A DNA stretch of 64,000 nt from Maniola hyperantus (taxonomy: Eukaryota; Arthropoda; Insecta; Lepidoptera; Nymphalidae): positions 1,218,492-1,282,491 of the forward strand of contig NC_048560.1 of the NCBI RefSeq assembly GCF_902806685.2, given 5' to 3'. Of this stretch, positions 39,991 to 49,775 are shown in pieces. Within the stretch, counting starts at the first letter, position 1. Every line of letters starts with the position of its first letter. The notes below the pieces were generated by a model. That model was given only the letters and a program-made list of their open reading frames with translations. It ran no database searches and was not told the origin of the DNA. The translations under genes and the position numbers were made by a program.

Positions 39991-41445
39991 TTATTTATAA
40001 GATTTAGTAGCACTCCGTTTTATAGCTTTTTTAGTGCACCTATTTTTACAATCTTTAGGGCCGCTTGCTCCTAAGTTAAATGTAAAGGATGGGAAATTAT
40101 TTATATTGGTTTCCATTGAAGGTTTTTCGTTAGCTGGCTTTTGTGTGCTTGAAAAGTCTGAGGTAGAATTTGTTGTAAGAATATTATCAAGAACTACATC
40201 CATATCTTCAATATTCGAGTCCATAGCACGTTGTTCTATATCTATGCTCTTATTATTGTCTATAGAATGTTTTAAGTCCTTTTCTATAAAATTTATTGTT
40301 TCAACATCCATTTTTGAATCCTCTCTTACTTCTTCAAAATCTGGTAAACACATTCTATTTTCTCTATTGGTAGAATTTATTTGTGTGTTTTCTTTAATAA
40401 TAACTTGTGAATTGAAATTTGTAGTATCTTTTGCATCTGGTAGAAAAATATAGTTTTTTGTATTGTAAGAAAGGACTTCATTTCCGTCTTTGGTATTAGT
40501 TTCTGGTGAATTATTATTTTTATCTTTCACATCTGTCAGCGTAGTTATGTCTTTTTCTGTATTATTATTAACCAATTTATCATTGGCAGTTTTCATATCA
40601 ACTTGAACAGTAATTTTATTTGTGGTATTCGTTTCAGAATGAACATTGTCATTACTGTAGAAAATTATAAGATTTTTCGGATCAGAATTGAATGAATTCC
40701 AATTTCCTAAATTAGAGCTTTCATTCTGTGTATTATTTTCTTTATCACAACAAATGCATCTTAATCTATTTTTAGAATTAGTAGTTAAACAAACATCACA
40801 TTGCCATATTTTTTTTTCTTTAACATTTATGGAAACTTTTTTGATTTCTTTTCCATTTAAAGTTTCATGCATATTTTGTACTATAACATTTGTAGTACCA
40901 TCAGTACATATTTCGTCATTACAAGCGACATATTTGTTGCAATAATCACATTTTCCTGATTTTTCAAAAATCCAACAAAATTTACAGACATCTTTTGTTA
41001 TAGCTTCATTAGGTTTTTCACCAATTGAAACTGCAGATTTATTTTTAAGGCAATTCTCGCAATTAAGATTTTTAAACATCCAACATGTTTTACAAGTTAT
41101 TTCTTTTTTAAATTCAGGATGAACTGTACTATGTTTCTGTTCTTTTGATGAATGCTCAATATTAAAATCTTCAAATTTATTTTCAGTAATGGAACACTTC
41201 AGAACTTTTAGTTCATTCGAATCTTTAACAAGAATAAATAAGAAAGGTTTCGAAAAAGTGTATCTTATGGAACTTGTGAATTCAAAATCAGTTTTCTTCA
41301 CCAAAACTGGAGCAGCATAGACAAATTTCTTGTTAATTTCTTGAGAAACCAAATCTTTTTCTTCATGATTCAACTTTCTCTTTTTCAGTTTTAGGACTTT
41401 AGCCTGGTGTGGGACCAATAGTTCATCATATTTGTGTTGGTTTGG
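39991..41445 (-). CDS. Nup153-like C-terminal exon inside gene B intron 2
   Basis: A 484-codon open frame starts after the acceptor-like TGTTCTAG with PNQHKYDELLVPHQAKVLKL and ends in TAA. It contains DFEFTSSIRYTFSKP, two CxxC...CxxC knuckles (CKTCWMFKNLNCENC, CKFCWIFEKSGKCDYC) and a textbook RanBP2-type finger, WQCDVCLTTNSKNRLRCICC. A long Asn/Thr/Lys-rich spacer follows, then FPSFTFNLGASG and a basic end (KKAIKRSATKSYK). RanBP2 fingers plus a basic C-terminus point to nucleoporin Nup153, a nuclear-basket FG protein. FG repeats are not visible here. No upstream exons were found between gene B exons, so this may be the last exon of a nested gene, or a duplicated segment of a Nup153 gene located elsewhere. 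A broken second copy is at 36466-37540. Confidence 0.6.
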   Translation of the reverse strand, partial: PNQHKYDELLVPHQAKVLKLKKRKLNHEEKDLVSQEINKKFVYAAPVLVKKTDFEFTSSIRYTFSKPFLFILVKDSNELKVLKCSITENKFEDFNIEHSSKEQKHSTVHPEFKKEITCKTCWMFKNLNCENCLKNKSAVSIGEKPNEAITKDVCKFCWIFEKSGKCDYCNKYVACNDEICTDGTTNVIVQNMHETLNGKEIKKVSINVKEKKIWQCDVCLTTNSKNRLRCICCDKENNTQNESSNLGNWNSFNSDPKNLIIFYSNDNVHSETNTTNKITVQVDMKTANDKLVNNNTEKDITTLTDVKDKNNNSPETNTKDGNEVLSYNTKNYIFLPDAKDTTNFNSQVIIKENTQINSTNRENRMCLPDFEEVREDSKMDVETINFIEKDLKHSIDNNKSIDIEQRAMDSNIEDMDVVLDNILTTNSTSDFSSTQKPANEKPSMETNINNFPSFTFNLGASGPKDCKNRCTKKAIKRSATKSYK

Positions 41446-41527
41446 CTAGAACACCCAACATATTCAGTCTTTAACACCAATAAGATAAAAAACTGTTGTA
41501 AGCATTGTTACTAATTATTTATTACAT

Positions 41528-41816
41528 TGGAGCTGATTCTGTTGTTTTTCGCAAAACTTAATTTAGAGTATCTGCATCCTTTTCTTTCTAATATTGCTAA
41601 AAAAGGACGAACATGAATTTTACATTTAAAGACTCTAAATTTTAGTGCACGCTACAATTAATTTAAACAATATGCTCGCAACTGGCAGCTAAAGTCATGC
41701 GGTTTGACGGCTCTAAACTTAAAACTGTCAAACTATCTGTCCTTTTCATATTATATTAGTAAGAAGAGGATGTGAAAGCTCTAAAATTTAGTTGTGCTCA
41801 GAATCAGTACCATTGT
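41528..41816. mobile_element. Small TIR element
   Basis: The ends 'ggagctgattctgttg' and 'gtgctcagaatcagtacc' are imperfect inverted copies. The body repeats TCTAAATTTA-like motifs, as in the ends of the 24094-27921 block. Confidence 0.5.
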
Positions 41817-41969
41817 ATTACTTACTGAAGACTTAAAAATGTGAACATATACAATAAACAAAGAGTTGATGATACAGCAAAAAATAAAAACAATTTCAGC
41901 CTAAATAATATCACGGCTGGATCTAAGCCACCTCTATCTTTCTCTCTTATGCTATTAAAATTAATCTAA

Positions 41970-42040
41970 ACTTATATTATAAATGCAAAAGTGTGTCTGT
42001 CTGTCTGCTAGCTTTTCACGATGTCGCGGGCATCACCTAG
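41970..42040 (+). mobile_element. Internally deleted Helitron-like repeat
   Basis: 'ttatattataaatgcaaaag' + (TGTC)n jumps to 'gatgtcgcgggcatcacCTAG|T', so both family ends remain but the middle is gone. Confidence 0.5.
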
Positions 42041-42208
42041 TATATAATATATCTATGTAAAACAACGATTGGAGCTAATATATCAGCCACTATGTGTAGA
42101 AAATTGAAATTTTGCATGTAAGTTCTCTCTATAATGTAAACTCCAACTAAAAAAGGGTTTTCATAATAACCAGGCTAGATCAGTTAATAATAATAAAAAT
42201 ATACTCAC

Positions 42209-42973
42209 TCCCGGAATAGCAGCCATCAAAATATTCTCAAGTCTTTTATCACCAGTCAACCCAGTATATCCTCCGTGAAGATGAACAACATCATTCAAAC
42301 TCGTCAAACGAGAACTCTTATCCAAGCAAACTGTACACAACGAATCAACCTTCCGTTCAACCAAACATTTGAACAACGATTTGAATTTATGCTTCTCGTT
42401 ATGCTGCAGATGTTCTCCAAGCGTTTTATTAGCGGAGCCACATTCGTTGCATTTGAAATCGTCAATCGTTATCTCTTCAGAATTGTCTTCAATGTACTGA
42501 TGTGTTTCTTTGATATGTCTCCGTAAGTGGGAACATTTGACAAATGATTTGCCACACAATCTGCAATTAAACCACATGCTTTTCGGATGGGAAGTCTCGT
42601 GATTCATCAATGCCTCCACGTCGGGTAGGATTTGCCAACACTTTTTGCATTCGAGTTCACTTATTTTGTCATTGCTTTGCTCAACGGTAAAATGATTTGT
42701 TACGTTAACAATATTGATAACGGGTTCAGCGTAACCCATAACATCGTTGTGTTCTGCATAGATAATGTTATGATTTGGATGTAGTTTCCGTTTGCCTCTC
42801 TTTTTGACTGGTTCTATAGGGTCCAGCTTTTCAAATTTGTCATATATGTCATCAAGACAGTTACGTAAAGCTCTCTCTGCTTGGTCACATTGCTGAGAGA
42901 ATAAATAACAGCTGATCGCTCGGTTTACACATTCATTGCATATTTTATTTGGAAAGTTTGGGTCTTCCGCTAC
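42209..42973 (-). CDS. Gene B exon 2: second half of ZAD1, C2H2 fingers, first half of ZAD2
   Basis: The exon is 255 codons, phase 0 at both ends, between ATTCCAG and the donor GGA|GTGAGT. It starts VAEDPNFPNKICNECVNRAI (second Cys pair of ZAD1). A basic KKRGKRKLHPNH segment leads to C2H2 fingers CKKCWQIL...HETSH, CRLCGKSFVKCSHLRRHIKETH and CNECGSANKTLGEHLQHNEKH. The exon then ends with a new first ZAD half, SLCTVCLDKSSRLTSLNDV ... GDKRLENILMAAIPG. No Met or stop separates the fingers from the second ZAD half, so the two ZAD units are fused in one protein. Confidence 0.9.
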
Positions 42974-43003
42974 CTGGAATGAATTAAACATATTTTTATT
43001 TAT

Positions 43004-43225
43004 TTCATCATCATCATCATGATCAAGTTATCGCCGGCTCACTACAGAGCACATGTCTCCTCTCAGAGTGAAGAAGGTTTTGGCCATAGTCTTCTACGCT
43101 GGTCATGTGCAGATTGGTAGTTTTCTTTCACTGTTAAAGCAAGTGATATTCAATTAATTAAAATGCACATACCTCCAAAAGTTCGAGGTGTGTGCCGGGA
43201 TCGAACCTTTGATTAGAAGGCAGGG
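43004..43225 (-). mobile_element. tRNA-derived SINE (family 2) in gene B intron 1
   Basis: It is the reverse complement of the 22773-23063 family: (ATC)n, 'tcgccggctcactacagagc', 'ggtgtgtgccgggatcgaac' (box B reversed) and 'gaaggcag'. Confidence 0.6.
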
Positions 43226-43672
43226 GTATAAATTTTATTTATTTATTTATTTTTATGTTTCATGTACCAAAATTGTAGTTACAAAGTAATAGTGAACCAA
43301 GTAACCATTGGAAATGCTTATCTCTAAACAGAGATTTCTTCATTGCATGTGGCTTTTCTTTCTTGCTGGTCTCTTTTCCGTACTTAGACGTAGCTGTCCA
43401 TTGATAGTGAGGCAATGCTGGCATGTGGCCATGTGTAACTATCACAGCTCGTCATATGTGTACCATAAGTGGGACCCATCTGGATATCCCATTGATTGAA
43501 TCTGACTCTGAATATTAATTAATAATACAGGAAACTATATAAAGGATTTCTTACACTGCAGCACAATAATACAAGGGTTTTAGCAATCACCATTGTTGTT
43601 GGAGTACTAACAAGTTCTACTCATGGTTCTGTAGCATAAACAACTCGCGGGAGCAAACAACAACAGCGGGAG
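43226..43672. other. Gene B intron 1, middle
   Basis: Short open frames on both strands between 43260 and 43500 have no domain or splice support. Probably an unidentified repeat. Confidence 0.35.
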
Positions 43673-43748
43673 TTAGCCCACTTCCTTCTTAGACTGCATC
43701 ATCGCTTACCACCAAGTGAGATTGTAGTTAACAGCTAAATTAATGGAA
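43673..43748 (+). repeat. SINE family 1 tail fragment
   Basis: 'gactgcatcatcgcttacca' to 'agctaaattaatggaataaa' matches the SINE family 1 tail. Confidence 0.5.
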
Positions 43749-43803
43749 TAAATAAAATAAATAAACCTACCAATGAGGAATAACTAAAAATTTAAAAAAT
43801 TAC

Positions 43804-44100
43804 CTTATACGGATGAAAGCTTGCAACTATATCTCGTATAGTAACCTCATGTAACCCGCCGCTTACCGCCAAAGTTAGCACCTCGTCGAATTCAGACAAA
43901 TTATTTGTGACGTTCAGGCAGTACCTACAAACTCTTAACCTCAGAGTCCCTTGCAGAAGATACTTCACAGCATTTAGAGTGGTTAGAGGCTCTTCTAAAT
44001 CATCTTGCTTGGCTTCTTGGCCGCCAACTGGATACGTTTTTTTCGCTCGTCTAGTGTAAGTTTTTAACTCTTTACTACTGTTAGGGGATTTGTGGTTCAT
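43804..44100 (-). CDS. Gene B exon 1: start codon and first half of ZAD1
   Basis: ATG at 44100 (context GCCGAGAAGATGA) opens 99 codons: a basic, Ser/Thr-rich lead (MNHKSPNSSKELKTYTRRAK), then LRVCRYCLNVTNNLSEFD and DEVLTLAVSGGLHEVTIRDI, ending SFHPYK at a donor (AAG|GTAATT), phase 0. Joined to exon 2 it gives YK|VAEDPNFPNKICNECV, completing ZAD1. The whole protein is 781 residues with the order ZAD1, about three C2H2 fingers, ZAD2, nine C2H2 fingers. Most insect ZAD proteins carry only one N-terminal ZAD. The frame stays open a little upstream without another ATG, so this start is preferred. Confidence 0.85.
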
Positions 44101-44339
44101 CTTCTCGGCCACAAATAACGATATGAAACCCGGAAGCAAGTTATTTTAAATAGAATTTATTAATAAATCTTATGTATGAAGTACGAACATTTAATTATTA
44201 AAAAATCGCAGAATTATTTCTAAAATATAAACCACAGATATAAACCGGCTCTTAACAGATAGAACGAATCTCTATAATTTTAGTTTGTGCAATTAGAACT
44301 AGATGGCGTTTTATCAAAAAATAAATTACGGTGCGACTG

Positions 44340-44508
44340 GGTGCGACAAGGCTATCTTGGCGCGTGGCGAAATTCGGAACTAACGGTGCCATCAAGTGTC
44401 CCCTTTGTACTTGTTTGAATAGGTACCTATTCGCCTTTGTTCTCCAACAGCGCCCACCTGTCAATTTTAATCAAGTGGCAACTGGCAAGAGAGCCTTGTC
44501 GCACTGTA
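44340..44508. mobile_element. Small TIR element upstream of gene B
   Basis: 'gtgcgacaaggct' near 44350 and 'agccttgtcgcac' near 44491-44504 are inverted ends of a ~160-bp element without coding content, lying between the divergent starts of gene B and GMAP-210. Confidence 0.55.
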
Positions 44509-44587
44509 GTCTGGCTGGTATCTCTACGATTTCAAAAAGTTTACTAGGTGCTAGAACTAGCCACAGAACACTATTACTCCTATGCTA

Positions 44588-44820
44588 CTAGCTGAAGCCC
44601 GCGACTTCGTCCGCGTGGATTTTAAAAATACTGAGGGAATTCTTTGATTTTCCGGGATAAAAAGTAGCCTATTTCACTCTCCAGGTCTATATCTATACCC
44701 ATAGACTGTACGTATAGTCTATAGTATACCCATGCAAAAATCACGTCAATCCGTTGCACGTTGCGACTTGATTGAAGGACAAACCAACAAACAAACACAC
44801 TTCCGCATTTATAATAAGGG
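44588..44820 (-). mobile_element. Helitron-like short repeat
   Basis: The plus strand starts CTAGCTGAAGCCCGCGACTT, continues 'tttgattttccgggataaaa' and ends with 'cttccgcatttataataagg'. Both family ends are present in reverse. Confidence 0.6.
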
Positions 44821-45916
44821 TACTATAGCAACCTTGACATCCATGTTTGTGCTACATTTTAGTTTACGCAGTGTAACTGCATTCGTGATCCATCCATTCA
44901 ACCTTTGTAGAAGTGTACTGCTGGGATATTCACTTATAAATTTATGCTAAATTCAACATAATAATATAGAGGATGCAGTACAAAAATCATGTGTATAGAA
45001 AAAAATAAAATTTAGTTTTAAATAATAAATTACAGGTTTTGTTTTATTAGCTCAACTTTTGGTACTGAAAGTACTTCTTTCAATGTATAAAATAATAAAC
45101 AATGCGGCCGAACTAAGAATAAGACTGAATTTCTGCAATATTGCGACGTGTACCTAAGCGGGATTATAATTTTTGATTCGTATATTCTTTGAAGTCACTA
45201 GGTACCTATAAAAATAATATATATGAATCAAACCTGCACACGTATTGTACGTATAGCTATATAGTTGACCTAAAAAACTAGTATCCAAGGCCGGAAAAAT
45301 TTAAAAATAAATTATATACAATACTTACTGCAATTAGAAACAGATGGCGCCACTACGAAAGATTAGCTGACATCTCGATTGCAGTAGGTAGGTATATATA
45401 ATGTACTCTGTGATGTGATACAAACTTTCGACCACCGACCAAAAAAATGAAAAGGATCAAAAGGATTACGAGCATAGAGTAAAATATAGATTAGTAAAAT
45501 ATAATTTAGAGTTACGACTGACATTTGACAAATGTCAAGCGTCAAGCAGCCGGCCATGTTTAAAAATGTAGATAAAAATTTAAAATAATAGATATACATA
45601 TTATGATTATAATAAAATTATTAATTATTGAAAATTATTGTGTTAATTAGTGGTTAATTATTATCCTAAATAATCAGTAATATAAAAATAAGTTAAAGAT
45701 TTGGAGTTAAAACAAAAACTATCTAGATTCTAGACTAAAATTCAAAAAAATGACAAATGGCGCGACTTGTTTTGACTTTTGCCAACTAGACAAAGTAGGT
45801 ACTGTGTCAATGGCAAAATAATGCTATTTATTTACTGTTTACATCGGTATTTCCATAATATTTTGATGCTAAACGTTTGCCTTTGATATGTGAACTTTTA
45901 ATTTCGCGTGTTAAAA
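44821..45916. other. Intergenic region, probable GMAP-210 promoter side
   Basis: AT-rich and without a supported exon. AGATGGCG-type motifs occur near 44302 and 45346. No TATA or initiator element could be assigned with confidence. Confidence 0.35.
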
Positions 45917-46087
45917 ATGTCGTGGCTTAATCTGAACCAGAGTTTAAGCAGCCTGAAAGGGCAGATTACGAATTTTGCTACGGAAGTGTTATCTGAAGGA
46001 TCCGCGCAGGATACCGAAGCAGAATCTTCTAGAACGGAATCCTCAGTTAAGGAACTTGAAGAAAAATGCCAAAACCAAGAACTTGAG
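45917..46087 (+). CDS. GMAP-210 (TRIP11) golgin, exon 1
   Basis: ATG at 45917 starts MSWLNLNQSLSSLKGQITNF and then ATEVLSEGS, followed by the start of a coiled coil (KELEEKCQNQELE). The exon ends at a consensus donor (GAG|GTGAGT), phase 0. The N-terminus matches the lipid-packing-sensor (ALPS) motif of GMAP-210/TRIP11: an amphipathic helix rich in Ser, Thr and Gly with bulky hydrophobics and few charges, which binds highly curved vesicles. The protein is a long coiled-coil tether at the cis-Golgi. Exon 2 is at 52459-52512; the rest of the gene lies beyond the window. The identification rests on the N-terminal similarity and the continuing coiled coil. Confidence 0.85.
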
Positions 46088-46545
46088 GTGAGTTTTCTAT
46101 GTTAAATAATGCTGTAAAATGGCTGTAAAGTAAACATGTAATTTGAGTTTGACAGCTGACTTGAAGGTTATGTTTTTCTCATTATTCAATCAATTTTATA
46201 ACATCGGCTGATTCTATAACTATCAATTACCATTCCAGTATACCGTAATAGCTATTTTATTGTGACTAGAAGTCTTCAATACTGTCTTCTGATTTCTGAG
46301 TTCATAACTACTCAACGTAAAACATTTTTTGATATCATTTCTCAATTTTCTCATGTAAACATCTAAGGAGTGTTAGGGGTTCCAAATCACTTATTACAAC
46401 AGTAATTAACAGATTAGTTATATTTTTTAAATGTAGATATAAATACTTTTGATAAGATAAACACTAGACATCTAAGAAAAACAATATATTAAGTACATAA
46501 GTATTTTAGTTTATTAAATTACTTATCTAATATCTCTTCTTCACT
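46088..46545. other. GMAP-210 intron 1, 5' part
   Basis: AT-rich intron text with no repeat end or extra exon recognised. Confidence 0.4.
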
Positions 46546-47010
46546 TACCTTACCCAATGTTGGCCCCAATGCGGGCCCCAACACTGCTTGTCCAACGTGT
46601 GGATCAGGAAATAAGCATTGGCCCCAACACTCCCGCAAACGTTGGCCATTCTATGTCGGTTTTTTCAAAGGAATCTGCACCAACGTTCGCGATACATCCA
46701 CACATTGGCGCCAACATCAGTCTTGTTGCAATACACATCAAGTGCGTACGTCCACCATCTTCTTTGATGTGGCATTTCCTTTTTTTCTTCTTTAAACAAA
46801 TACAAACTATATGCACTTGGTACTGTAAAAGAGGTTAGAGCAACTTCGACTTCTGTATCATACATCTTCACGATGGCTTTGATGGGACAAACATGAATTA
46901 ATAGTCAACATGTGTGGATGCCTCACGAAAATAACTGACCAACATTGGTACGAGAGTTAGCACCAATGTGTGGCCGTATAGTTGTGTGGCCGTATATTTT
47001 GTGTGATGCA
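46546..47010. repeat. Cluster of GTTGG/CCAAC inverted motifs
   Basis: 'ccaatgttggccccaatgcg', 'aagcattggccccaacactc', 'cacacattggcgccaacatc' and 'gaccaacattggtacgag' recur in both orientations, plus a short direct repeat 'gtgtggccgtata'. It looks like a decayed foldback element; no clean ends were found. Confidence 0.45.
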
Positions 47011-47084
47011 TCAACTAATAAACTATAAAACATACTATGATAAAACTTTTACAATCCACACTCCAATATTGCTCAGAATATCCA

Positions 47085-47399
47085 TATTATAAATGCGAAA
47101 GTGTGTTTGTTTGCTGGTTTATTCTTTAATCACGGAGCAACCGATTGAAGCGATATTTTGCTTTTTTTAGTTTTAGTTTTTTTTTTAGTTACAGACCTGG
47201 AGAGTGACAAAGTTTTTATCCTATAAAATAAAGAATACCTAAATCCATGCAAACACAGTCATGGGCATCAGTTAATACTTAATACCTGCTTAAAAGCTGT
47301 GATAGCCTAGTGGTACTTTTTATCCCGGAAACTCAAAGAGTTCCCGCGGGATTTTGAAAAACGTAAACCCACGCGGACAAAGTCGCGGGCATCACCTAG
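47085..47399 (+). mobile_element. Helitron-like repeat(s), composite
   Basis: Two joined pieces: one from 'tattataaatgcgaaagtgt' to 'gggcatcagttaat', and a second from 'actttttatcccggaaac' to 'aagtcgcgggcatcacCTAG|T'. Confidence 0.55.
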
Positions 47400-48029
47400 T
47401 TTATTAATAAGGCAAAGGTAATAACCCTAGATGTAGGTAAGTACCTACATTGTACAGTTACCAGTGAACCACCTTTGGTCCGGAATGGCCGTTGGTACAT
47501 AGGGTAGATAGGGTATCTATGTTTGCACTGATAACCACCAGATAAGAGAATTAGCTTTGGGATTGAAAACCTGCTGCGAGTCGTTAGCGTCGCTATAAAG
47601 CAGGGTGCTCACCTCAGACTAAGAACCAAGAAGACTTGTCAGACACGTAGGTACACCCGAAAGGGACAAAACAACAAAAGAAATCATACTGACGTATGAA
47701 AGGTTATGTTTCATAATTTGCGTTCGCTACAACTTTTACACAGCAATGCACCATAAATGGCTTCTACACACCTTCAATACTAAATTTAAAACAGAAAACT
47801 AAATAAAAAATCGTAATATTCGCAATAAATTACTATCACAGAGGTTTGTTGGGCACAAACGACAATGTGACAAAGCAAAACTATGACAAAGACAAAAAAC
47901 TGTTTTTATGTTTATCACTCTTCAGAGCTTTTCTATACACCTAGCTTGCACTAACAAGGTATTATTATTTTAATGCCAAGTCTCCTTAATTCTTAGTCTG
48001 CATACTATTATATCTTCTGTGGTCTGAGG
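47400..48029. other. GMAP-210 intron 1 stretch
   Basis: No exon seen. 'gtgctcacctcagactaaga' near 47606 and 'ttcttagtctg' near 47990 suggest an outer inverted pair around the palindrome at 48030. Confidence 0.35.
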
Positions 48030-48230
48030 TGCTCACCTAGCAGTGTAGCATGTAACGTATCTGATACTGTATCAAGTGAGTACGTACTACATAGGCACAA
48101 GCCTGCTGCGAGCCGCTCGCGCGTGGAGCGCGGTAAGTTCGCAGTGACCCGCCGACTGGCGATACTTGCAAGTTGATACAGTATCAGATACGTTACATGC
48201 TACACGGCTAGTGAGTACCCTGCTTAAAAT
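48030..48230. mobile_element. Foldback element with perfect 33-bp arms
   Basis: 48043-48075 and 48173-48205 are perfect reverse complements (GTGTAGCATGTAACGTATCT ...), separated by a 97-base GC-rich spacer containing 'ctgcgagccgctcgcgcgtg'. The outer parts 'gctcacctagca' / 'gctagtgagtac' extend the symmetry imperfectly. Confidence 0.75.
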
Positions 48231-48445
48231 GTTATGGTTCTATTTTTACGGTTCCGTATATTCAGAGAAAAAAGAAAACCCTCATAGGATCACTTCGTTG
48301 TTTGTAGAGACCCGGGAAGAGAATCAAAATCTATAGGGTATCTCCCGTTGACCAAGAATGACAGGTTCCCTAACAACTTACGTACACCTTAAACCCAGTT
48401 TCACTAGCCTTTAAATCCTCTTCAACCTAGTTGCCTGGTAGAGAT

Positions 48446-48640
48446 TTTTTTTTTTTTTTCTTTAAAAAGAATATTAGCCATGTTAAATGACTAATATTCC
48501 TCTTTCCTCTCCAACTAAGCCTCAAAGCTTGTGCTAGGAGTAGGTACGACAATAGTGCAACGGGCGGGGTTTGAACCGTCGACCTTTCGGTTTTCAGTCC
48601 ACTCCTATACCGGTTGAGCTATTGCGGCTCGAATCGCTTC
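48446..48640 (-). mobile_element. tRNA-Phe-like SINE (family 3)
   Basis: On the minus strand the head reads GCCGCAATAGCTCAACCGG, then GACTGAAAACCGAAAGG and GACGGTTCAAACCCC. The box A, an anticodon-loop-like TGAAAAC and the box B resemble tRNA-Phe. The tail runs through 'cctagcacaagctttgaggc' to poly-A (poly-T on plus at 48447-48460). A tail fragment of the same family is at 59341-59455. The CCA and a clean cloverleaf are absent, so it is not called a tRNA gene. Confidence 0.6.
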
Positions 48641-48771
48641 ACAGCGATAAGGCCGGTAATTGTATGTTCTTCTTTTACATGGTTTTTTTTTGTGTCTTCT
48701 TTTCGGTGTACAATAAAGAATATTAAACTAAACTAAACTAAACAGGTAGCATAAAGGCCTTGTAGCACAAA

Positions 48772-48955
48772 CTAGCTTATGCCCGCGACTTCGTCCACGT
48801 AGACTACACGAACCCCTATTTTACCCCCTTAGTGCTTGAATTTTCAAAAATCCTTAGCGGATGTCTACGTCATGCCAAATTTCAGCGCGTTCCGTCCAAA
48901 AGTTTTAACTGTGCGTTGATAGATCAGTCAGTCAGTCACCTTTTCGTTTTAAAAA
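48772..48955 (-). mobile_element. Helitron-like repeat with (AGTC)n
   Basis: The plus strand begins CTAGCTTATGCCCGCGACTT, then 'acgaacccctattttacccc', and ends with 'tgcgttgatagatcagtcag'. It is the reverse of the 52533-52745 family. Confidence 0.6.
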
Positions 48956-49027
48956 AGTGTTATTCTTGTACGATGTTACGGAACCCTTCGTGTGCGACTC
49001 CGACTCGCACTTCACCAGTATTTTTAA

Positions 49028-49325
49028 GCCTTGATAGCCTAGTGGTTAAGACATCGTCTTCCGTCATCGTCGTCGTCGGGAGGTCGGGAGTTTGATCCTG
49101 GGCACGTACCTCCAACTTTTCGGAGTTATGAGTGTTTAAGCATTTAGGATTAGACAGTGAAAAAAGAAAATATTGTGACGAAACCTGCATGCCTGAGAGT
49201 TCCCAATAATTTTCTCAAAGGTGTGTGAAGATTGAAGTCTGCCAATCCCCACTTGGCCGGCGTGGTAGACTATGGCTATGGCCATCTCATTCTGAGACAT
49301 ATTTGGGTTGTTGATGATGATGATA
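49028..49325 (+). mobile_element. tRNA-derived SINE (family 2)
   Basis: 'gatagcctagtggttaagac' (box A), 'gtcgggagtttgatcctggg' (box B), 'gaaacctgcatgcctgagag' and a (GAT)n tail are present. The region between the boxes has an extra GTC run. Confidence 0.65.
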
Positions 49326-49356
49326 ACAGCTAATAAATAATAAATAGTATAAAATA

Positions 49357-49428
49357 GATTTTTTTTTGGAGTTTAGTCTAAAACAGGCATTCTCTATACC
49401 TGTTTTAGACTAAACTCCAAAAAAAATC
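49357..49428. repeat. Near-perfect hairpin, 30-bp stem, 11-base loop
   Basis: 49357-49387 and 49399-49428 are reverse complements except for one extra T (stem around GGAGTTTAGTCTAAAACAGG), with the loop CATTCTCTATA. It begins about 30 bases after the (GAT)n tail of the SINE at 49028-49325. Confidence 0.75.
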
Positions 49429-49775
49429 GCTGAAAAATGATTTAGTTTATCACATTGACATGGAAATATGTAATACGTTTTAATTCGCAAATTATGCGTC
49501 CTATTTTTTATTTATATTTAGGACAATGCCCTGTTCCCTTGTCTATACAATTTATCAATATCATTCAAGATGTAATCTGTGATTCCGATCCATATTGTCT
49601 TTATTCAATGTAAATCGATTATTTATGTTAAAGAATTTTAGCGCCAATTTCTAGCTACCTGGGAATTTGGCTTTTCAATCACTAAAAAAGTTCTATGTGT
49701 TATGTTTTTCTACTCTAACATAGAACCTCCCGCAAGTTGCTATTGCGCTGAAACCATGTCTCATTAACATCGAAA

